DNA from: Sagittula stellata E-37
Lineage (GTDB): Bacteria; Pseudomonadota; Alphaproteobacteria; Rhodobacterales; Rhodobacteraceae
Direction: 5' to 3'
DNA length: 64,000 nucleotides
Assembly (NCBI RefSeq): GCF_039724765.1
Contig: NZ_CP155729.1
Coordinates: 2,985,501 to 3,049,500 of the forward strand
Part shown: positions 17,515 to 27,390 of the stretch, one piece after another
How the letters are laid out: each line of letters opens with the position of its first letter
Position numbering within the stretch: the stretch's first letter is position 1
The notes under the pieces: model-generated
Databases searched by the model: none
The model's input: the letters and a program-made list of their open reading frames with translations, nothing else
Told to the model about the DNA's origin: nothing
Made by a program: the position numbers and the translations under genes

Positions 17515-18605
17515 CCCTGCACTTCTACTACGCCCGCCGTTTCCTGTCGCTGTTCCTCGGCATCTTCGCCGTCTTCGCGCTGTTCCAGGGGCTGCTCGAC
17601 CTGATCGACGAACTGCGCCAGCTTGGCGACGAGGTCAGCTTTGGCGAGACCCTGCAACTGGTCATCCTGAAACTGCCCGAGGGCCTGTACGAAATCCTGC
17701 CGCTGGTCATGATCCTGGCCACCGTGGCGATGTTTATCGGGCTGGCACGGTCCTCCGAACTGGTGGCGACCCGCGCCGCCGGGCGCTCGGGGCTGACCGC
17801 GCTCATGGCACCCGCCACCGTGGCGCTGCTGATCGGGGCGATCATCGTCGCCATGATGAACCCGATCGTCGCCGCCACCTCCAAGCGCTACGCCGACCTG
17901 CGCGAAACCTACGAATCCGGCAACACCTCCGCCGTCTCCTTCGGGCCCGAGGGCCTGTGGCTGCGGCAGGGCGGCGAAGACGGCCAGTCGGTGATCCGCG
18001 CGGCCCGCGCCAACCCGGAGGCGACAGAGCTTTACGACGTCTCAATCGTCACATACGCGCCCGACGGCGGTCCGGCGATGCGCATCCAGGCCGAAAGCGC
18101 GGCGCTCTCGGACGGCGCCTGGCACCTGACCGACGCCAAGGCCTGGCCGCTGACCCCGGGCCTCAACCCCGAACTCGGGGCGCGCCTGCACGTCGAGTAC
18201 GAGCTTCCGTCCACCCTCACCCGGGAAAGCATCCGCGACCGGTTCGGACGGCCCTCCGCCGTCGCGATCTGGGACCTGCCGCAATTCATCGCGGGGCTCG
18301 AAGAGTCGGGCTTCTCGGCCCGCCGCCACATCGTATGGTATAACATGGAGCTGGCCCGTCCGCTGTTCCTCGTGGCCATGGTTCTGGTCGGAGCGGCCTT
18401 CACCATGCAGCCGACACGGCTTGCGCGCACCGGTCTGGCCGTGCTCTCTGCGGTGCTGCTTGGATTCGGGCTTTATTACGTGCGAAGCTTCGCGCAGATC
18501 ATGGGGGAGAACGGCCAGCTCGCCCCGGTTGTCGCGGCCTGGGTGCCCCCCACCGCCTCGGTCCTGCTGGCCTTGGGACTGGTCCTGCACATGGAGGACG
18601 GATGA
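17511..18605 (+). CDS. lptG: LPS export ABC transporter permease LptG
   Basis: Partner permease of LptF (364 aa). TLHFYYARRFLSLFLGIFAV opens the first membrane segment; three terminal segments close the protein (about 275-360). The middle is the periplasmic beta-jellyroll that passes LPS to LptC/LptA. GTG start inside GTGA shared with lptF, and ATGA shared with lptD, so translation is coupled throughout. Confidence 0.95.
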   Translation: MTLHFYYARRFLSLFLGIFAVFALFQGLLDLIDELRQLGDEVSFGETLQLVILKLPEGLYEILPLVMILATVAMFIGLARSSELVATRAAGRSGLTALMAPATVALLIGAIIVAMMNPIVAATSKRYADLRETYESGNTSAVSFGPEGLWLRQGGEDGQSVIRAARANPEATELYDVSIVTYAPDGGPAMRIQAESAALSDGAWHLTDAKAWPLTPGLNPELGARLHVEYELPSTLTRESIRDRFGRPSAVAIWDLPQFIAGLEESGFSARRHIVWYNMELARPLFLVAMVLVGAAFTMQPTRLARTGLAVLSAVLLGFGLYYVRSFAQIMGENGQLAPVVAAWVPPTASVLLALGLVLHMEDG

Positions 18606-20869
18606 CACGAGGAAGACGCATCGTGCCGCTGGCCACGCCCCCGGCGGGGCGCACGCCGGTCGCGCTGGCACGTGCTGCCGTTCGGGCCGCCGTTCGGGCC
18701 ACTGCCTGCGCGGCGCTGTGGCTGGCGCCCCTGCCCGCCCTCATGGCATCGGCCACCCCGGTGGCGGCCCAGCAGACGGCGCAGGAGGACGACTCCCCCG
18801 CGCTTCTGGTGGCCGACAACGTGTTCATCGACGGCGAAGAGACGCTGGTCGCCACCGGCAACGTCGAGGCGCTGCAGGGCACGACCCGGCTGACGGCGTC
18901 GGCGATCACCTACGACCGCGCCAACGACCGGCTGCAGATCACCGGCCCGATCCGCATCACCGATCCCGAACAGGGCGTCATCATCCTCGCCTCCGAGGCA
19001 GAACTGGACGAAGGCTTCCGCAACGGCCTTTTGAAGGGCGCGCGCATGGTCATCGACCAGCAGCTTCAGCTTGCGGCGGTCGAGGCGCAGCGCGTCGATG
19101 GCCGCTACACGCAACTGCGTCGCGTCGCCGCCACCTCCTGCCAGGTCTGCGGCAAGAACCAGGTGCCGCTCTGGCAGATCCGCGCCGCCCGCGTGGTGCA
19201 CGATCAGGAAGAGCGCCAGCTCTATTTCGACGACGCGCAGGTGCGCCTGCTCGACGTGCCGGTGTTCTGGCTGCCGCGCCTGCGCCTGCCCGATCCGACG
19301 CTCGACCGGGCGCGCGGCTTCCTGTTCCCGACCTTCACCTCCTCGACCCTGCTGGGGTTCGGCGTGAAGGTGCCGTATTTCATCCCCATCGGCGATCATC
19401 AGGACCTGACGCTCACCCCGCACCTGACGACGAAATCCCGCTCGCTCGAATTCCGTTATCGGCGTGCGTTCCGAAGCGGAAAACTGACACTGACCGGGGC
19501 GATGTCCTCCGACAGCTTCCGGGACGAACAGGTGCGCGGCTACCTCTTTGCCGACGGCGTCTTCAGCCTCCCGCGCGACTACACGCTGACATTCGCGCTG
19601 CGCTCCGTCTCGGACGACGCCTACCTCAACGACTACTCCATCCAGAACAGCGACCGTCTGGCCAGCACCGTGACCATGGCACGGGTGCGCACCGACCGCC
19701 GCATCAGCTTCGACCTGACCAGTTATCAGACCCTGCGCCAGTACGAGGCGAACGCCACGCAGCCCGGTCTCACCGCCGCGGTGCACACCGACCGGCGGTT
19801 CCTGTGGTCGCGCGTCCCGGGCGAATTCCGGCTGTCTCTGGCGGCCAGCGGCCTCTACCGGGAAAGCACGCTCGACGTCGACAGCAACGACGCCGACGAC
19901 ATCACCGACGGCCGCGACACCGCGCGGCTCAACATCGACGGAAGCTGGCGCGACCGCTGGACGCTCGGCCCCGGCTTCCGCCTGGGTCTCGAAGGCCATC
20001 TGTGGATCGACCACTACATCACCGACCAGGACGCCGCCGTCCCCGACCGGATCACCCGCTTCACCCCCGGCGCCGCGGTGGAACTGCGCTGGCCGCTGCA
20101 ACGCAAGGGCCGCAACGGCGGACGCACCCTGCTGGAGCCGGTGGCCCAGATCGGCTGGGTCGGCGGATCGCGTGCGAAGAACGCCAACGAGGAATCGACC
20201 CGCGTCGAATTCGACGAAGCCAACCTTCTCTCGCTCTCCCGCTTCCCCGCCGCCGACCGGCGTGAACACGGCATGACCTTCGCCGCGGGCGTGCGCTGGA
20301 TGCACGAGGCACCGGGCGGCTGGTCCGCCGCGCTGACCATGGGCCGTCTCTGGCGCGAGGATATCGACTCTGAATTCACCCGGTCCTCCGGTCTCGACAG
20401 CCTCGAAAGCGACTGGCTGATCGCCGGGCGCTTCGCCAACCCGCTGGGGATCACCCTGACGGCGCGCGGACTGCTCGACGAGGAAAACCGCTTCACCAAG
20501 GCCGAAGCCCGCGCCGGTTGGTCCAACACCCGCATGGACCTCGGCGCGTCTTACGTGCTGCTGGTCACCGATCCCGAGGAACTTCGCAACAAGGCCGTCT
20601 CCGAATGGACCTTCGACGGGCGCTACCGCGTGACCCGCCACTGGGAGACCTCGACCGAGGTTCGGTACGATCTTGCCGACCGCCGCCTTGACCGCGTGGG
20701 CCTCGGCTTGCAATACCGCAACGAATGCATCCAGGTAGATATCGGGGCGACACGCGAATTCGCCTCGGCCAACAACCTGGAGCCGTCCACGGACATCCAA
20801 CTGACCGTCGCGCTGCACGGCTTCGGCGCCGACGACAGTGCCAAGGAGTATCGCCGCATATGTCGCTGA
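18602..20869 (+). CDS. lptD: LPS assembly outer-membrane protein LptD
   Basis: Outer-membrane barrel that inserts lipopolysaccharide in the outer leaflet. 755 aa. The N-terminus has a long signal region ending near MASATPVAAQQT. An OstA-type beta-jellyroll (about 75-175) is followed by VPVFWLPRLRLPDPTLDR and GFLFPTF, conserved at the entry to the LptD barrel. Cys codons are few (CQVCG near 180 and a C-terminal Cys), so the disulphide pattern of E. coli LptD is only partly reproduced. The 3' end overlaps surA by 10 bp. Confidence 0.94.
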   Translation: MTRGRRIVPLATPPAGRTPVALARAAVRAAVRATACAALWLAPLPALMASATPVAAQQTAQEDDSPALLVADNVFIDGEETLVATGNVEALQGTTRLTASAITYDRANDRLQITGPIRITDPEQGVIILASEAELDEGFRNGLLKGARMVIDQQLQLAAVEAQRVDGRYTQLRRVAATSCQVCGKNQVPLWQIRAARVVHDQEERQLYFDDAQVRLLDVPVFWLPRLRLPDPTLDRARGFLFPTFTSSTLLGFGVKVPYFIPIGDHQDLTLTPHLTTKSRSLEFRYRRAFRSGKLTLTGAMSSDSFRDEQVRGYLFADGVFSLPRDYTLTFALRSVSDDAYLNDYSIQNSDRLASTVTMARVRTDRRISFDLTSYQTLRQYEANATQPGLTAAVHTDRRFLWSRVPGEFRLSLAASGLYRESTLDVDSNDADDITDGRDTARLNIDGSWRDRWTLGPGFRLGLEGHLWIDHYITDQDAAVPDRITRFTPGAAVELRWPLQRKGRNGGRTLLEPVAQIGWVGGSRAKNANEESTRVEFDEANLLSLSRFPAADRREHGMTFAAGVRWMHEAPGGWSAALTMGRLWREDIDSEFTRSSGLDSLESDWLIAGRFANPLGITLTARGLLDEENRFTKAEARAGWSNTRMDLGASYVLLVTDPEELRNKAVSEWTFDGRYRVTRHWETSTEVRYDLADRRLDRVGLGLQYRNECIQVDIGATREFASANNLEPSTDIQLTVALHGFGADDSAKEYRRICR

Positions 20870-22098
20870 AAACCTCTCTTACCGCCGCCTCCCTCGCGCT
20901 CGGCATCGCCCTTGCGGCCGCGCAGGGCACACCCGTGGCGGCCCAGGGCCTCTTTTCTCCCGCCGTCATCGTGAACGAGCAGGTCATCACCGGCTACGAG
21001 CTGGAACAGCGCAAGCGCATGCTGCAGGTCATGCGGGCGCCCGGCGACCTCAACAAGGTGGCACGCGAACAGCTGATCGACGACCGTCTGCGCCTGCAGG
21101 CCGCCCGAGACGCCGGCATCCAGCCCTCCCCCGAAGAGCTTCTCGACGGGATGGAGGAATTCGCCAGCCGTGCCAGCCTGACCCGCGAACAGTTCACCCA
21201 GGCGCTGGCGCAGGCCGGTGTCGACGAAGAGACGTACCGCGACTTCGTCCGCGCGGGCCTGTCGTGGCGCATGCTGGTGCAGCAGCGCTTTGCCGGGCGG
21301 GCCAACGTGTCCGAGGACGAGGTCGACCGCGCCCTGTCCTCCGGCCAGAATGGCACCTCGACCGTGCGCGTCCTGTTGTCCGAGATCATCATGCCGATGC
21401 CCCCGGGCCAGGAAGAGGTGGTCCGCGAACGGGCCCAGCGCATCGCGCAGCTCGACGACACCGGCGCCTTCTCGGCGCAGGCCCGGCGCTTCTCGGCCAC
21501 CGCCTCACGCGGGGCGGGCGGGCAACTGCCGTGGCGTTCGCTGTCCGAACTTCCGCCGCCGCTGCAACCCATCGTGCTGGGCCTCGCGCCGGGCGAAGTG
21601 TCGGACCCGATCCCGCTGCAGGGCGCCATGGCGCTCTTCCAGCTGCGCGCCATCGAGGAAGGCGAGTATCAGCCCCCCGCCACGGCCGCCGTCGAATACG
21701 CCGCCTACTACATCCCCGGCGGCCGCACGCCCGAGAACCTCGCCAAGGCGCAGGCCATCGCCGACAAGAGCGACCGCTGCGATGACCTTTACGCCGTGGC
21801 GCAGGGCCAGCCGCCGGAAGTGCTCGACCGCGGCACGCTGCCGGTGAACGAGATCCCCACCGACATCGCCTATGAGCTGTCGAAGCTCGATCCGGGCGAG
21901 GTTTCGACCGCGCTGACCCGCGCCGACGGCCAGACTCTGGTGCTGCTGATGCTCTGCGGACGGACCGCCGGTGTGGCCGAGGAAGAAGCGCCCGACCGCG
22001 AACAGGTCTTCGGCGCGCTGCGCAACCAGCGCATCGGATCTCTGGCCGACGGCTACCTGGCGCAGCTGCGCTCCGACGCCACGATCATCAACCAATGA
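20860..22098 (+). CDS. surA: SurA-type periplasmic peptidyl-prolyl isomerase/chaperone
   Basis: Chaperone for outer-membrane proteins, including LptD encoded just upstream. 412 aa, with a signal peptide ending at AAQG (about residue 28). The N-terminal SurA domain begins PAVIVNEQVITGYELEQRK. One parvulin domain is visible around 165-275 (VRVLLSEIIMPMPPGQEE, then LPWRSLSELPPPLQ). E. coli SurA has two; the second appears degenerate or absent here. The start overlaps lptD by 10 bp and the stop overlaps pdxA by four. Confidence 0.9.
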   Translation: MSLKTSLTAASLALGIALAAAQGTPVAAQGLFSPAVIVNEQVITGYELEQRKRMLQVMRAPGDLNKVAREQLIDDRLRLQAARDAGIQPSPEELLDGMEEFASRASLTREQFTQALAQAGVDEETYRDFVRAGLSWRMLVQQRFAGRANVSEDEVDRALSSGQNGTSTVRVLLSEIIMPMPPGQEEVVRERAQRIAQLDDTGAFSAQARRFSATASRGAGGQLPWRSLSELPPPLQPIVLGLAPGEVSDPIPLQGAMALFQLRAIEEGEYQPPATAAVEYAAYYIPGGRTPENLAKAQAIADKSDRCDDLYAVAQGQPPEVLDRGTLPVNEIPTDIAYELSKLDPGEVSTALTRADGQTLVLLMLCGRTAGVAEEEAPDREQVFGALRNQRIGSLADGYLAQLRSDATIINQ

Positions 22099-23237
22099 CG
22101 CGGGCCGGCACGCCTTCGGGCGACGCGTTTGGCGAAAGCGCCGAAAAGGTCGATCCCGTAGCCTCTCCGGGCGACAGCGAGGCGCCCGATGGCGGCGTGA
22201 CCACGCGGCCCCGGCGCGCCACCTCCGACCCGGTGCCCGATCCGGAAACGGAACGGACCGACAGGGCCAAGGCGCCCACCGCCCCCATCGCCATGAGCTG
22301 CGGCGAACCGGCCGGCATCGGCCCGGAACTGGCGGAACGCGCGTGGGAGATCCTCGGCGACAGCCTGCCGTTCTTCTGGATCGGAGAGCCGTCGCACCTG
22401 CCCGGCACCGTGCCCCACGTGCTGCTGGCCGATCCCGGCGAGGCGGTGGAGGCCGCGTCGCGCGGACTGCCCGTGCTGCCGCTGCCCATGCCCGGCCCCC
22501 GTGTCCCGGGGGACCCTCAGGCGGCCCACGCGCCGGGCGTCATCCAGTCGATCGAGGCGGGCGTGCGCCACGTGCAGGACGGCCACGCCGCCGCGCTCTG
22601 CACCCTGCCGATCCACAAGCAGGCGCTGGCCGAAGGTGCCGGTTTCGCCTACCCCGGCCATACAGAGTTCCTCGCCCACCTGGGCGAGGTCGACGAGGTG
22701 GTGATGATGCTGGCCTCCGACCGCCTGCGGGTTGTGCCGGTGACCATCCACATCGCGCTGGCCGATGTGCCCGCCGCGCTTACCCCCGACCTGCTGGAGC
22801 GCCGCATCCGCATTACCCACGATGCGCTGGTGCGCCAGTTCGGCGTCGAGCAGCCGGTGCTGGCGGTCGCGGGGCTGAACCCCCACGCCGGAGAAGGCGG
22901 CCGCATGGGGCACGAGGACATGGAGCTGATCGCACCGGTGCTGGCGAAGCTGCGCGCCGAGGGCATGCTGCTGAACGGCCCCCTGCCCGCCGACACGATG
23001 TTCCACGCCCGCGCGCGCGAGGGTTACGACGCCGCGATCTGCATGTACCACGACCAGGCGCTGATCCCGATCAAGACGCTGGATTTCGACGAAGGGGTGA
23101 ACGTGACCCTGGGCCTGCCGTTCGTGCGGACCTCTCCGGACCACGGCACCGCCTTCGACATCGCGGGCACCGGCATCGCCAACCCGACGTCCACCATCGC
23201 GGCGCTGCGCATGGCGGCCCGGCTGGCGCGCGGCTAG
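22095..23237 (+). CDS. pdxA: 4-hydroxythreonine-4-phosphate dehydrogenase
   Basis: Oxidises 4-phosphohydroxy-L-threonine in the DXP-dependent pyridoxal 5'-phosphate pathway. The catalytic body begins at APIAMSCGEPAGIGPE and keeps YPGHTEFLAHL, HDQALIPIKTLDF and RTSPDHGTAFDIAGTG, including the metal-binding histidines. The predicted protein is 380 aa, about 50 longer than usual, because of a Pro/Thr/Glu/Asp-rich N-terminal extension of about 65 residues. The ATG at 22095 shares ATGA with surA, so coupled translation supports it; an internal ATG at 22293 gives a body without the extension. Confidence 0.93.
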   Translation: MTRAGTPSGDAFGESAEKVDPVASPGDSEAPDGGVTTRPRRATSDPVPDPETERTDRAKAPTAPIAMSCGEPAGIGPELAERAWEILGDSLPFFWIGEPSHLPGTVPHVLLADPGEAVEAASRGLPVLPLPMPGPRVPGDPQAAHAPGVIQSIEAGVRHVQDGHAAALCTLPIHKQALAEGAGFAYPGHTEFLAHLGEVDEVVMMLASDRLRVVPVTIHIALADVPAALTPDLLERRIRITHDALVRQFGVEQPVLAVAGLNPHAGEGGRMGHEDMELIAPVLAKLRAEGMLLNGPLPADTMFHARAREGYDAAICMYHDQALIPIKTLDFDEGVNVTLGLPFVRTSPDHGTAFDIAGTGIANPTSTIAALRMAARLARG

Positions 23238-23272
23238 GGCTTTGCTTGCGCCGCGTTCCGCGTCGCCACGCG

Positions 23273-23326
23273 CAGGGGGGGCGCTGCCCCCCTGCACCCC
23301 CCGAGGTATTTGAGCCAAGATGAAGG
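23273..23326 (+). repeat. Rhodobacterales-type intergenic repeat: GC hairpin plus conserved box
   Basis: A perfect 8-bp stem, CAGGGGGG/CCCCCCTG, with a 6-base loop is followed by CACCCCCCGAGGTATTTG and AGCCAAGATGAAG. Boxes of this form (CCCCCGgrGTATTT..gcCAArATGAAG) recur between genes in many Rhodobacterales genomes; this statement is from memory. Only one copy is in the window. It lies between pdxA and rsmA. Confidence 0.6.
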
Positions 23327-23393
23327 GGCCGGTGGCGTCGGGCGGAGGTCTTCGGGCGCTTGACGCGCCCCGGCGGCTGGGCGAAGGAACCCC

Positions 23394-24233
23394 ATGAGCC
23401 AGATCGACAACCTGCCCCCCCTGCGCGAGGTTATCGCGACCCACCAGCTTTCGGCGAAGAAGGCGCTGGGGCAGAACTTTCTTCTGGATCTGAATCTGAC
23501 GGCGCGCATCGCGCGTATTCCCGGCGACCTGTCGCAAATGGATGTGCTCGAGGTCGGGCCCGGCCCCGGCGGGCTGACGCGGGGGTTGTTGTCCGGGGGG
23601 GCACGGCGGGTGCTGGCCATCGAGAAGGACGCGCGTTGTCTGCCGGCGCTGGCGGAGATCGCGGACGCCTATCCCGGGCGGCTGGAGGTGATCGAGGGCG
23701 ACGCGTTGCAGATCGATCCGCTGGCGCATCTTGAGCCGCCCATCGCGATCTGCGCCAACCTGCCCTACAACGTCGGCACAGAACTGCTGACCCGCTGGCT
23801 TACGCCGCCCGAGTGGCCGCCGGTCTGGTCGTCGCTGACGCTGATGTTCCAGAAAGAGGTGGCGGAGCGGATCGTCGCCCAGCCGGGCGGCAAGGCCTAC
23901 GGGCGGCTGGCGATCCTGTCGCAGTGGCGCACCGATGCGCGCATCGCGCTGACCCTGCCGCCGGGGGCTTTCACGCCGCCGCCGAAGGTCAGTTCCGCCG
24001 TTGTGCATCTGACCGCCCTGCCCGCGCCGCGCTATCCGGCAAACCCGAAGACGCTGGAACGGATCGTTGCCATGGCCTTCAACCAGCGTCGCAAGATGCT
24101 GCGCGCCGCGCTGAAGGGGGCCGCCCCGGACATCGAGGACCGGCTGCGGAGCGTCGGCATTCCGCCGACCGAGCGGGCGGAGCAGGTTTCTCTCGAGGCA
24201 TTCTGCGCGCTGGCCCGCACCTTCGACCGGTGA
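23394..24233 (+). CDS. rsmA: 16S rRNA (adenine1518-N6/adenine1519-N6)-dimethyltransferase
   Basis: Also called KsgA. Dimethylates two adjacent adenines near the 3' end of 16S rRNA late in 30S assembly. 279 aa. The SAM-binding region shows [29 protein letters not shown] and the catalytic motif [20 protein letters not shown] and the C-terminal NQRRKMLR helix domain are typical. It follows pdxA after a repeat-containing gap. Confidence 0.96.
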   Translation: MSQIDNLPPLREVIATHQLSAKKALGQNFLLDLNLTARIARIPGDLSQMDVLEVGPGPGGLTRGLLSGGARRVLAIEKDARCLPALAEIADAYPGRLEVIEGDALQIDPLAHLEPPIAICANLPYNVGTELLTRWLTPPEWPPVWSSLTLMFQKEVAERIVAQPGGKAYGRLAILSQWRTDARIALTLPPGAFTPPPKVSSAVVHLTALPAPRYPANPKTLERIVAMAFNQRRKMLRAALKGAAPDIEDRLRSVGIPPTERAEQVSLEAFCALARTFDR

Positions 24234-24316
24234 CTTCCGACCGGTGACCTCCCCGACACGCCTGTCGCCCTGACAGTCCAAAAAGAACGACGGCCGAGAA
24301 CATGACGGTCAAAACG

Positions 24317-24340
24317 AAAAGACCCCGCCGGTTGGCGGGG
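24317..24340 (-). terminator. Terminator after the DUF4167 gene
   Basis: A 7-bp stem, CCCCGCC/GGCGGGG, with a 4-base loop. Read on the minus strand it ends in TCTTTTCG, 27 bases beyond the DUF4167 stop. Confidence 0.75.
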
Positions 24341-24366
24341 CCTTCGTGAAAACCTGCGTGACGGGT

Positions 24367-25143
24367 CTATTCAGCGGCGTCCGGGGTGGCGTCGCCTGCG
24401 GGCGCTTCTGCTGCCGCGGGGGTCTCGCCCTCTGCCGCGTCCTTCTTGACCGGCTTCTTGCGGGTCGAGGGTTTGCGGGGCGCGCGCGGCTTTTTCGGTT
24501 TCGCCTCGGCGGCGGGGGCGTCGGACGCGGCCTCGGCCTTCACCGGTTCGGGCTGGGTTTCAGCGCGGCTTTCCGGCGTGTCCACGAGACCCGGGCCGTC
24601 GTCGTCGCCGCCGAAGTCCAGCACGTCGGGCTGGCGGTTGTCGGAGGTGTCGCGGCCGCGCGGTTCGTTCCGGGACTGGCCGCCACCGTTCTGACCATTG
24701 TTCTGACCGTTCTGGCCGTTGTTCTGGCCCCCGTTCTGGCCGTTATTCTGACCACCGTTCTGGCCGCCGGACGCGTTGCCGTCGTCGCCGCGGTCGTTGC
24801 CCTGGTCGTCGCCGCGCTGCGACCGATCACGGTCCCGCTGCGCCTGGCGTTCGCGGTTTTCCTTTTCCTGCTGTTCGCGGCGCTGGTCCTGCTCGCGCTG
24901 CGCTTCGCTCAGCATCCGCATGTAGTGTTCCGCGTGCTGCTGGAAGTTCTCCATGTTCACGCGGTCGTTCGCCAGGCCGGCGTCACGGGCCAGCTGGTTG
25001 TATTTGTCGATGATCTGCTGGGGCGTGCCACGTACCTTGCCCTCCGGACCGTTCGAATCGAACACCCGGTTGACGACGTTGCCCAGCGAATTGCTGCGGT
25101 TGCGGTTGTTCTTGTTCCGCGAGCGGGATTTGGAAGATCGCAT
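24367..25143 (-). CDS. DUF4167 domain protein with Gln/Asn/Gly repeats
   Basis: A 258-residue protein. DUF4167 covers about residues 15-85: SLGNVVNRVFDSNGPEGKVR, then PQQIIDKYNQLARDAG and NMENFQQHAEHYMR. The N-terminus is Arg/Ser/Lys/Asn-rich. Residues 82-120 are highly charged, 126-156 are a Gly-Gln-Asn repeat, and the tail from 210 is Lys/Pro/Ala-rich like a histone-like tail. Composition suggests a disordered RNA- or nucleoid-associated protein. The start at 25143 precedes MRSSKSRSRNK. It lies downstream of prmC and prfA, the common alphaproteobacterial order. Confidence 0.88.
   Translation of the reverse strand: MRSSKSRSRNKNNRNRSNSLGNVVNRVFDSNGPEGKVRGTPQQIIDKYNQLARDAGLANDRVNMENFQQHAEHYMRMLSEAQREQDQRREQQEKENRERQAQRDRDRSQRGDDQGNDRGDDGNASGGQNGGQNNGQNGGQNNGQNGQNNGQNGGGQSRNEPRGRDTSDNRQPDVLDFGGDDDGPGLVDTPESRAETQPEPVKAEAASDAPAAEAKPKKPRAPRKPSTRKKPVKKDAAEGETPAAAEAPAGDATPDAAE
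24676..24768 (-). repeat. Gly-Gln-Asn coding repeat
   Basis: Tandem copies of GGQN and NGQN codons (about 10 units) in the DUF4167 gene. At DNA level the unit is a variant of GTTCTGGCCGTT on the plus strand. Slippage could change the length between strains. Confidence 0.7.
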
Positions 25144-25352
25144 AGGTTTATCTGGTCCAGCCTGTTGATACGGCTTGGTGACACTCGGGCGCGTCCTGCG
25201 CCAATCTCTGTCTTTGTCACCTTCATGTTGGCTTATCGTCAGCGGGAGCGGCGGATGCCGCTCAACAGCCAACTAAGCCTGAATAATCATATGGACCGCG
25301 GTTCGGCAAGCGCAAATGCCCGGAAAACGCCGAAATTTGCGTGGATAAGCCC

Positions 25353-26198
25353 TCAGAACGGCGAATTCACGCCAACGACGACCCTGTCGCGCCCGTCGAT
25401 GTCGGGAATGACCCTGACACCGCGCAGTCCGGCGCGGGCGAAAAGCTTGCTGACCGCCATACCCTGCGTTGCACCGATCTCGGCGACCAGCCGTCCGCCG
25501 GGGGCCAGCCAGCGCGCGTGGCCCGCCAGGATGGCGTGATAGGCGGTCTGCCCGTCGGCCTCGTCGGTCAGGGCCAGACGCGGTTCGTGGTCCCGCACCT
25601 CGGGCGACAGGAAGGGCATTTCGTTCACCGCGATGTAAGGCGGATTGGACACGATCAGGTCGAAGAGTTCGTCCATCTGCCCGAGCGCGCCGTACCAGCT
25701 CCCTTCACAGAACTCCGCGCGGCCTTCCAGATTCAGCGCATTGCGGTTCCAGTGGGCGACGTTCAGCGCCGAGGCACTGACGTCGGTGCCGTAGCCCACC
25801 GCATCGTCGCGCTCTGCCAGAAGCGTCAGCAGGATGCAGCCCGACCCGGTGCCAAGGTCCAGCACCGTGCCGAAAGGTTCGGACAGCGCGACCTCGATCA
25901 GCGTCTCGGTCTCGGGGCGCGGGTCCAGCACCTCGGGCGTGACAAGGAAATCGCGCCCGTAGAAGGCCCGCCGCCCCACAAGATGACTGACCGGGACACG
26001 GTCGGCACGCCGCTCGATCAGCGTCAGATAGACGACCTCCAGCTCCGGATCGACCTCCTCGGGCAGGAACAGCGTCAGGCGGCCCGGGGGCACCTTCAAG
26101 ACATGCGCCATCAGCCGCCGGGCGTCGCGCCCGGGATCGGCGACCTCGGCATCGGCCAGCCGCCGCGTGGCCTGCGACAGAAGGTCAGCGGCGCGCAT
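25353..26198 (-). CDS. prmC: Peptide chain release factor N5-glutamine methyltransferase
   Basis: Methylates the Gln of the GGQ motif in release factors; its substrate gene prfA lies immediately upstream. 281 aa. The N-terminal helical domain (1-75) leads to RRAFYGRDFLVTPEVLDPRP, the SAM motif VLDLGTGSGCILLTLL, and NPPYIAVNEM with the catalytic NPPY. The gene is 39 bp downstream of prfA on the same strand. Confidence 0.96.
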   Translation of the reverse strand: MRAADLLSQATRRLADAEVADPGRDARRLMAHVLKVPPGRLTLFLPEEVDPELEVVYLTLIERRADRVPVSHLVGRRAFYGRDFLVTPEVLDPRPETETLIEVALSEPFGTVLDLGTGSGCILLTLLAERDDAVGYGTDVSASALNVAHWNRNALNLEGRAEFCEGSWYGALGQMDELFDLIVSNPPYIAVNEMPFLSPEVRDHEPRLALTDEADGQTAYHAILAGHARWLAPGGRLVAEIGATQGMAVSKLFARAGLRGVRVIPDIDGRDRVVVGVNSPF

Positions 26199-26237
26199 GG
26201 CGGCCCCTCACCGTTTCAACGTCCAAGGGAAGCGCCA

Positions 26238-27287
26238 TCACCCGTCCATCTCCGCCAGCAGCGCCGCCTGGTGTTCCGAGATCAGGGCGTCGATGATCTC
26301 GTCGAGGTCGCCGCCCATGATCGCGTCCAGCTTGTAGAGCGTCAGCCCGATCCGGTGGTCCGTCATCCGGCCCTGAGGAAAGTTGTAGGTGCGGATGCGC
26401 TCGCTCCGGTCGCCCGACCCCACCTGCGCCTTGCGGTCCGCCGAGCGCGCGGCATCCGCCTTCGACCGTTCCAGGTCGAACAGCCGCGTGCGCAGGACCT
26501 GCATGGCGATCTCGCGGTTGCGGTGCTGCGACTTCTCGGACGAGGTCACGACGATGCCGGTCGGCAGGTGGGTGATCCGCACCGCCGAATCCGTGGTGTT
26601 GACGTGCTGCCCGCCCGCGCCCGACGACCGCATGGTGTCGATCCGGATATCGGCGGCGGCGATGGCGATATCGACCTCCTCCGCCTCCGGCAGAACGGCC
26701 ACCGTCGCGGCGGACGTGTGAATACGTCCGCCCGATTCCGTCTCCGGCACGCGCTGCACGCGGTGCACACCCGATTCGAACTTCAGCCGGGCAAAGACGC
26801 CTTCGCCCACGACCCGCACCACCAGTTCCTTCACGCCGCCCAGCTCTGACATCTGCTCTTCGATGACATCCCAACGCCAGCCGTGCGCCTCTGCGTAGCG
26901 CTGGTACATGCGCGCCAGGTCGCCCGCGAAAAGCGCCGCCTCGTCGCCGCCCGTGCCGGGCCGGATCTCCAGCACCGCCGGGCGCGCATCGGCTGCGTCC
27001 TTCGGCAGAAGCGCAAGCTGAACCGCCTTCTCCGCCGCGGGCAGTGCCGCGCGCAGGTCCGGCAACTCCTCTTCGGCCAGCGCGCGCATTTCCGGGTCCG
27101 CCAGCATTGCCTCGGCCTCCTCGATGTCGGAGGTCAGCCGTTCCCACTCCGCGATCTGGCGCACCACCGGGGACAGTTCGGCGAACTCGCGGCCAAGCGC
27201 CACGATGTCCCCGCCGCCGGTGGCCATCTGCGCCTCGACATATTCGAGCCGCGCCTTGATCTGGTGCAAACGGTCAGAAGGGATCAT
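26238..27287 (-). CDS. prfA: Peptide chain release factor 1
   Basis: RF1 decodes UAA and UAG and triggers peptide release. 349 aa. The domain with [20 protein letters not shown] holds the GGQ that PrmC methylates, and the codon recognition tripeptide region is in [26 protein letters not shown] is close to the C-terminus. It is the first gene of prfA-prmC-DUF4167. Confidence 0.97.
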   Translation of the reverse strand: MIPSDRLHQIKARLEYVEAQMATGGGDIVALGREFAELSPVVRQIAEWERLTSDIEEAEAMLADPEMRALAEEELPDLRAALPAAEKAVQLALLPKDAADARPAVLEIRPGTGGDEAALFAGDLARMYQRYAEAHGWRWDVIEEQMSELGGVKELVVRVVGEGVFARLKFESGVHRVQRVPETESGGRIHTSAATVAVLPEAEEVDIAIAAADIRIDTMRSSGAGGQHVNTTDSAVRITHLPTGIVVTSSEKSQHRNREIAMQVLRTRLFDLERSKADAARSADRKAQVGSGDRSERIRTYNFPQGRMTDHRIGLTLYKLDAIMGGDLDEIIDALISEHQAALLAEMDG

Positions 27288-27390
27288 GGCGCCCTGATTG
27301 CCCGCAAACCGCAGGTGCGGTCAAGACGCTGCGGATTGACGCACCGCAATCACGTTGATATCAACTCAATGACAGCGACAGGAGACGGAC

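Noticed and set aside
18476..20818. Long minus-strand frame opposite lptD
   Set aside because: Same reason: lptD, with signal region and conserved barrel entry, explains the DNA.
24660..24790. CRISPR array
   Set aside because: The short repeats are in-frame Gly-Gln-Asn codons of the DUF4167 gene, with no spacers or cas genes.
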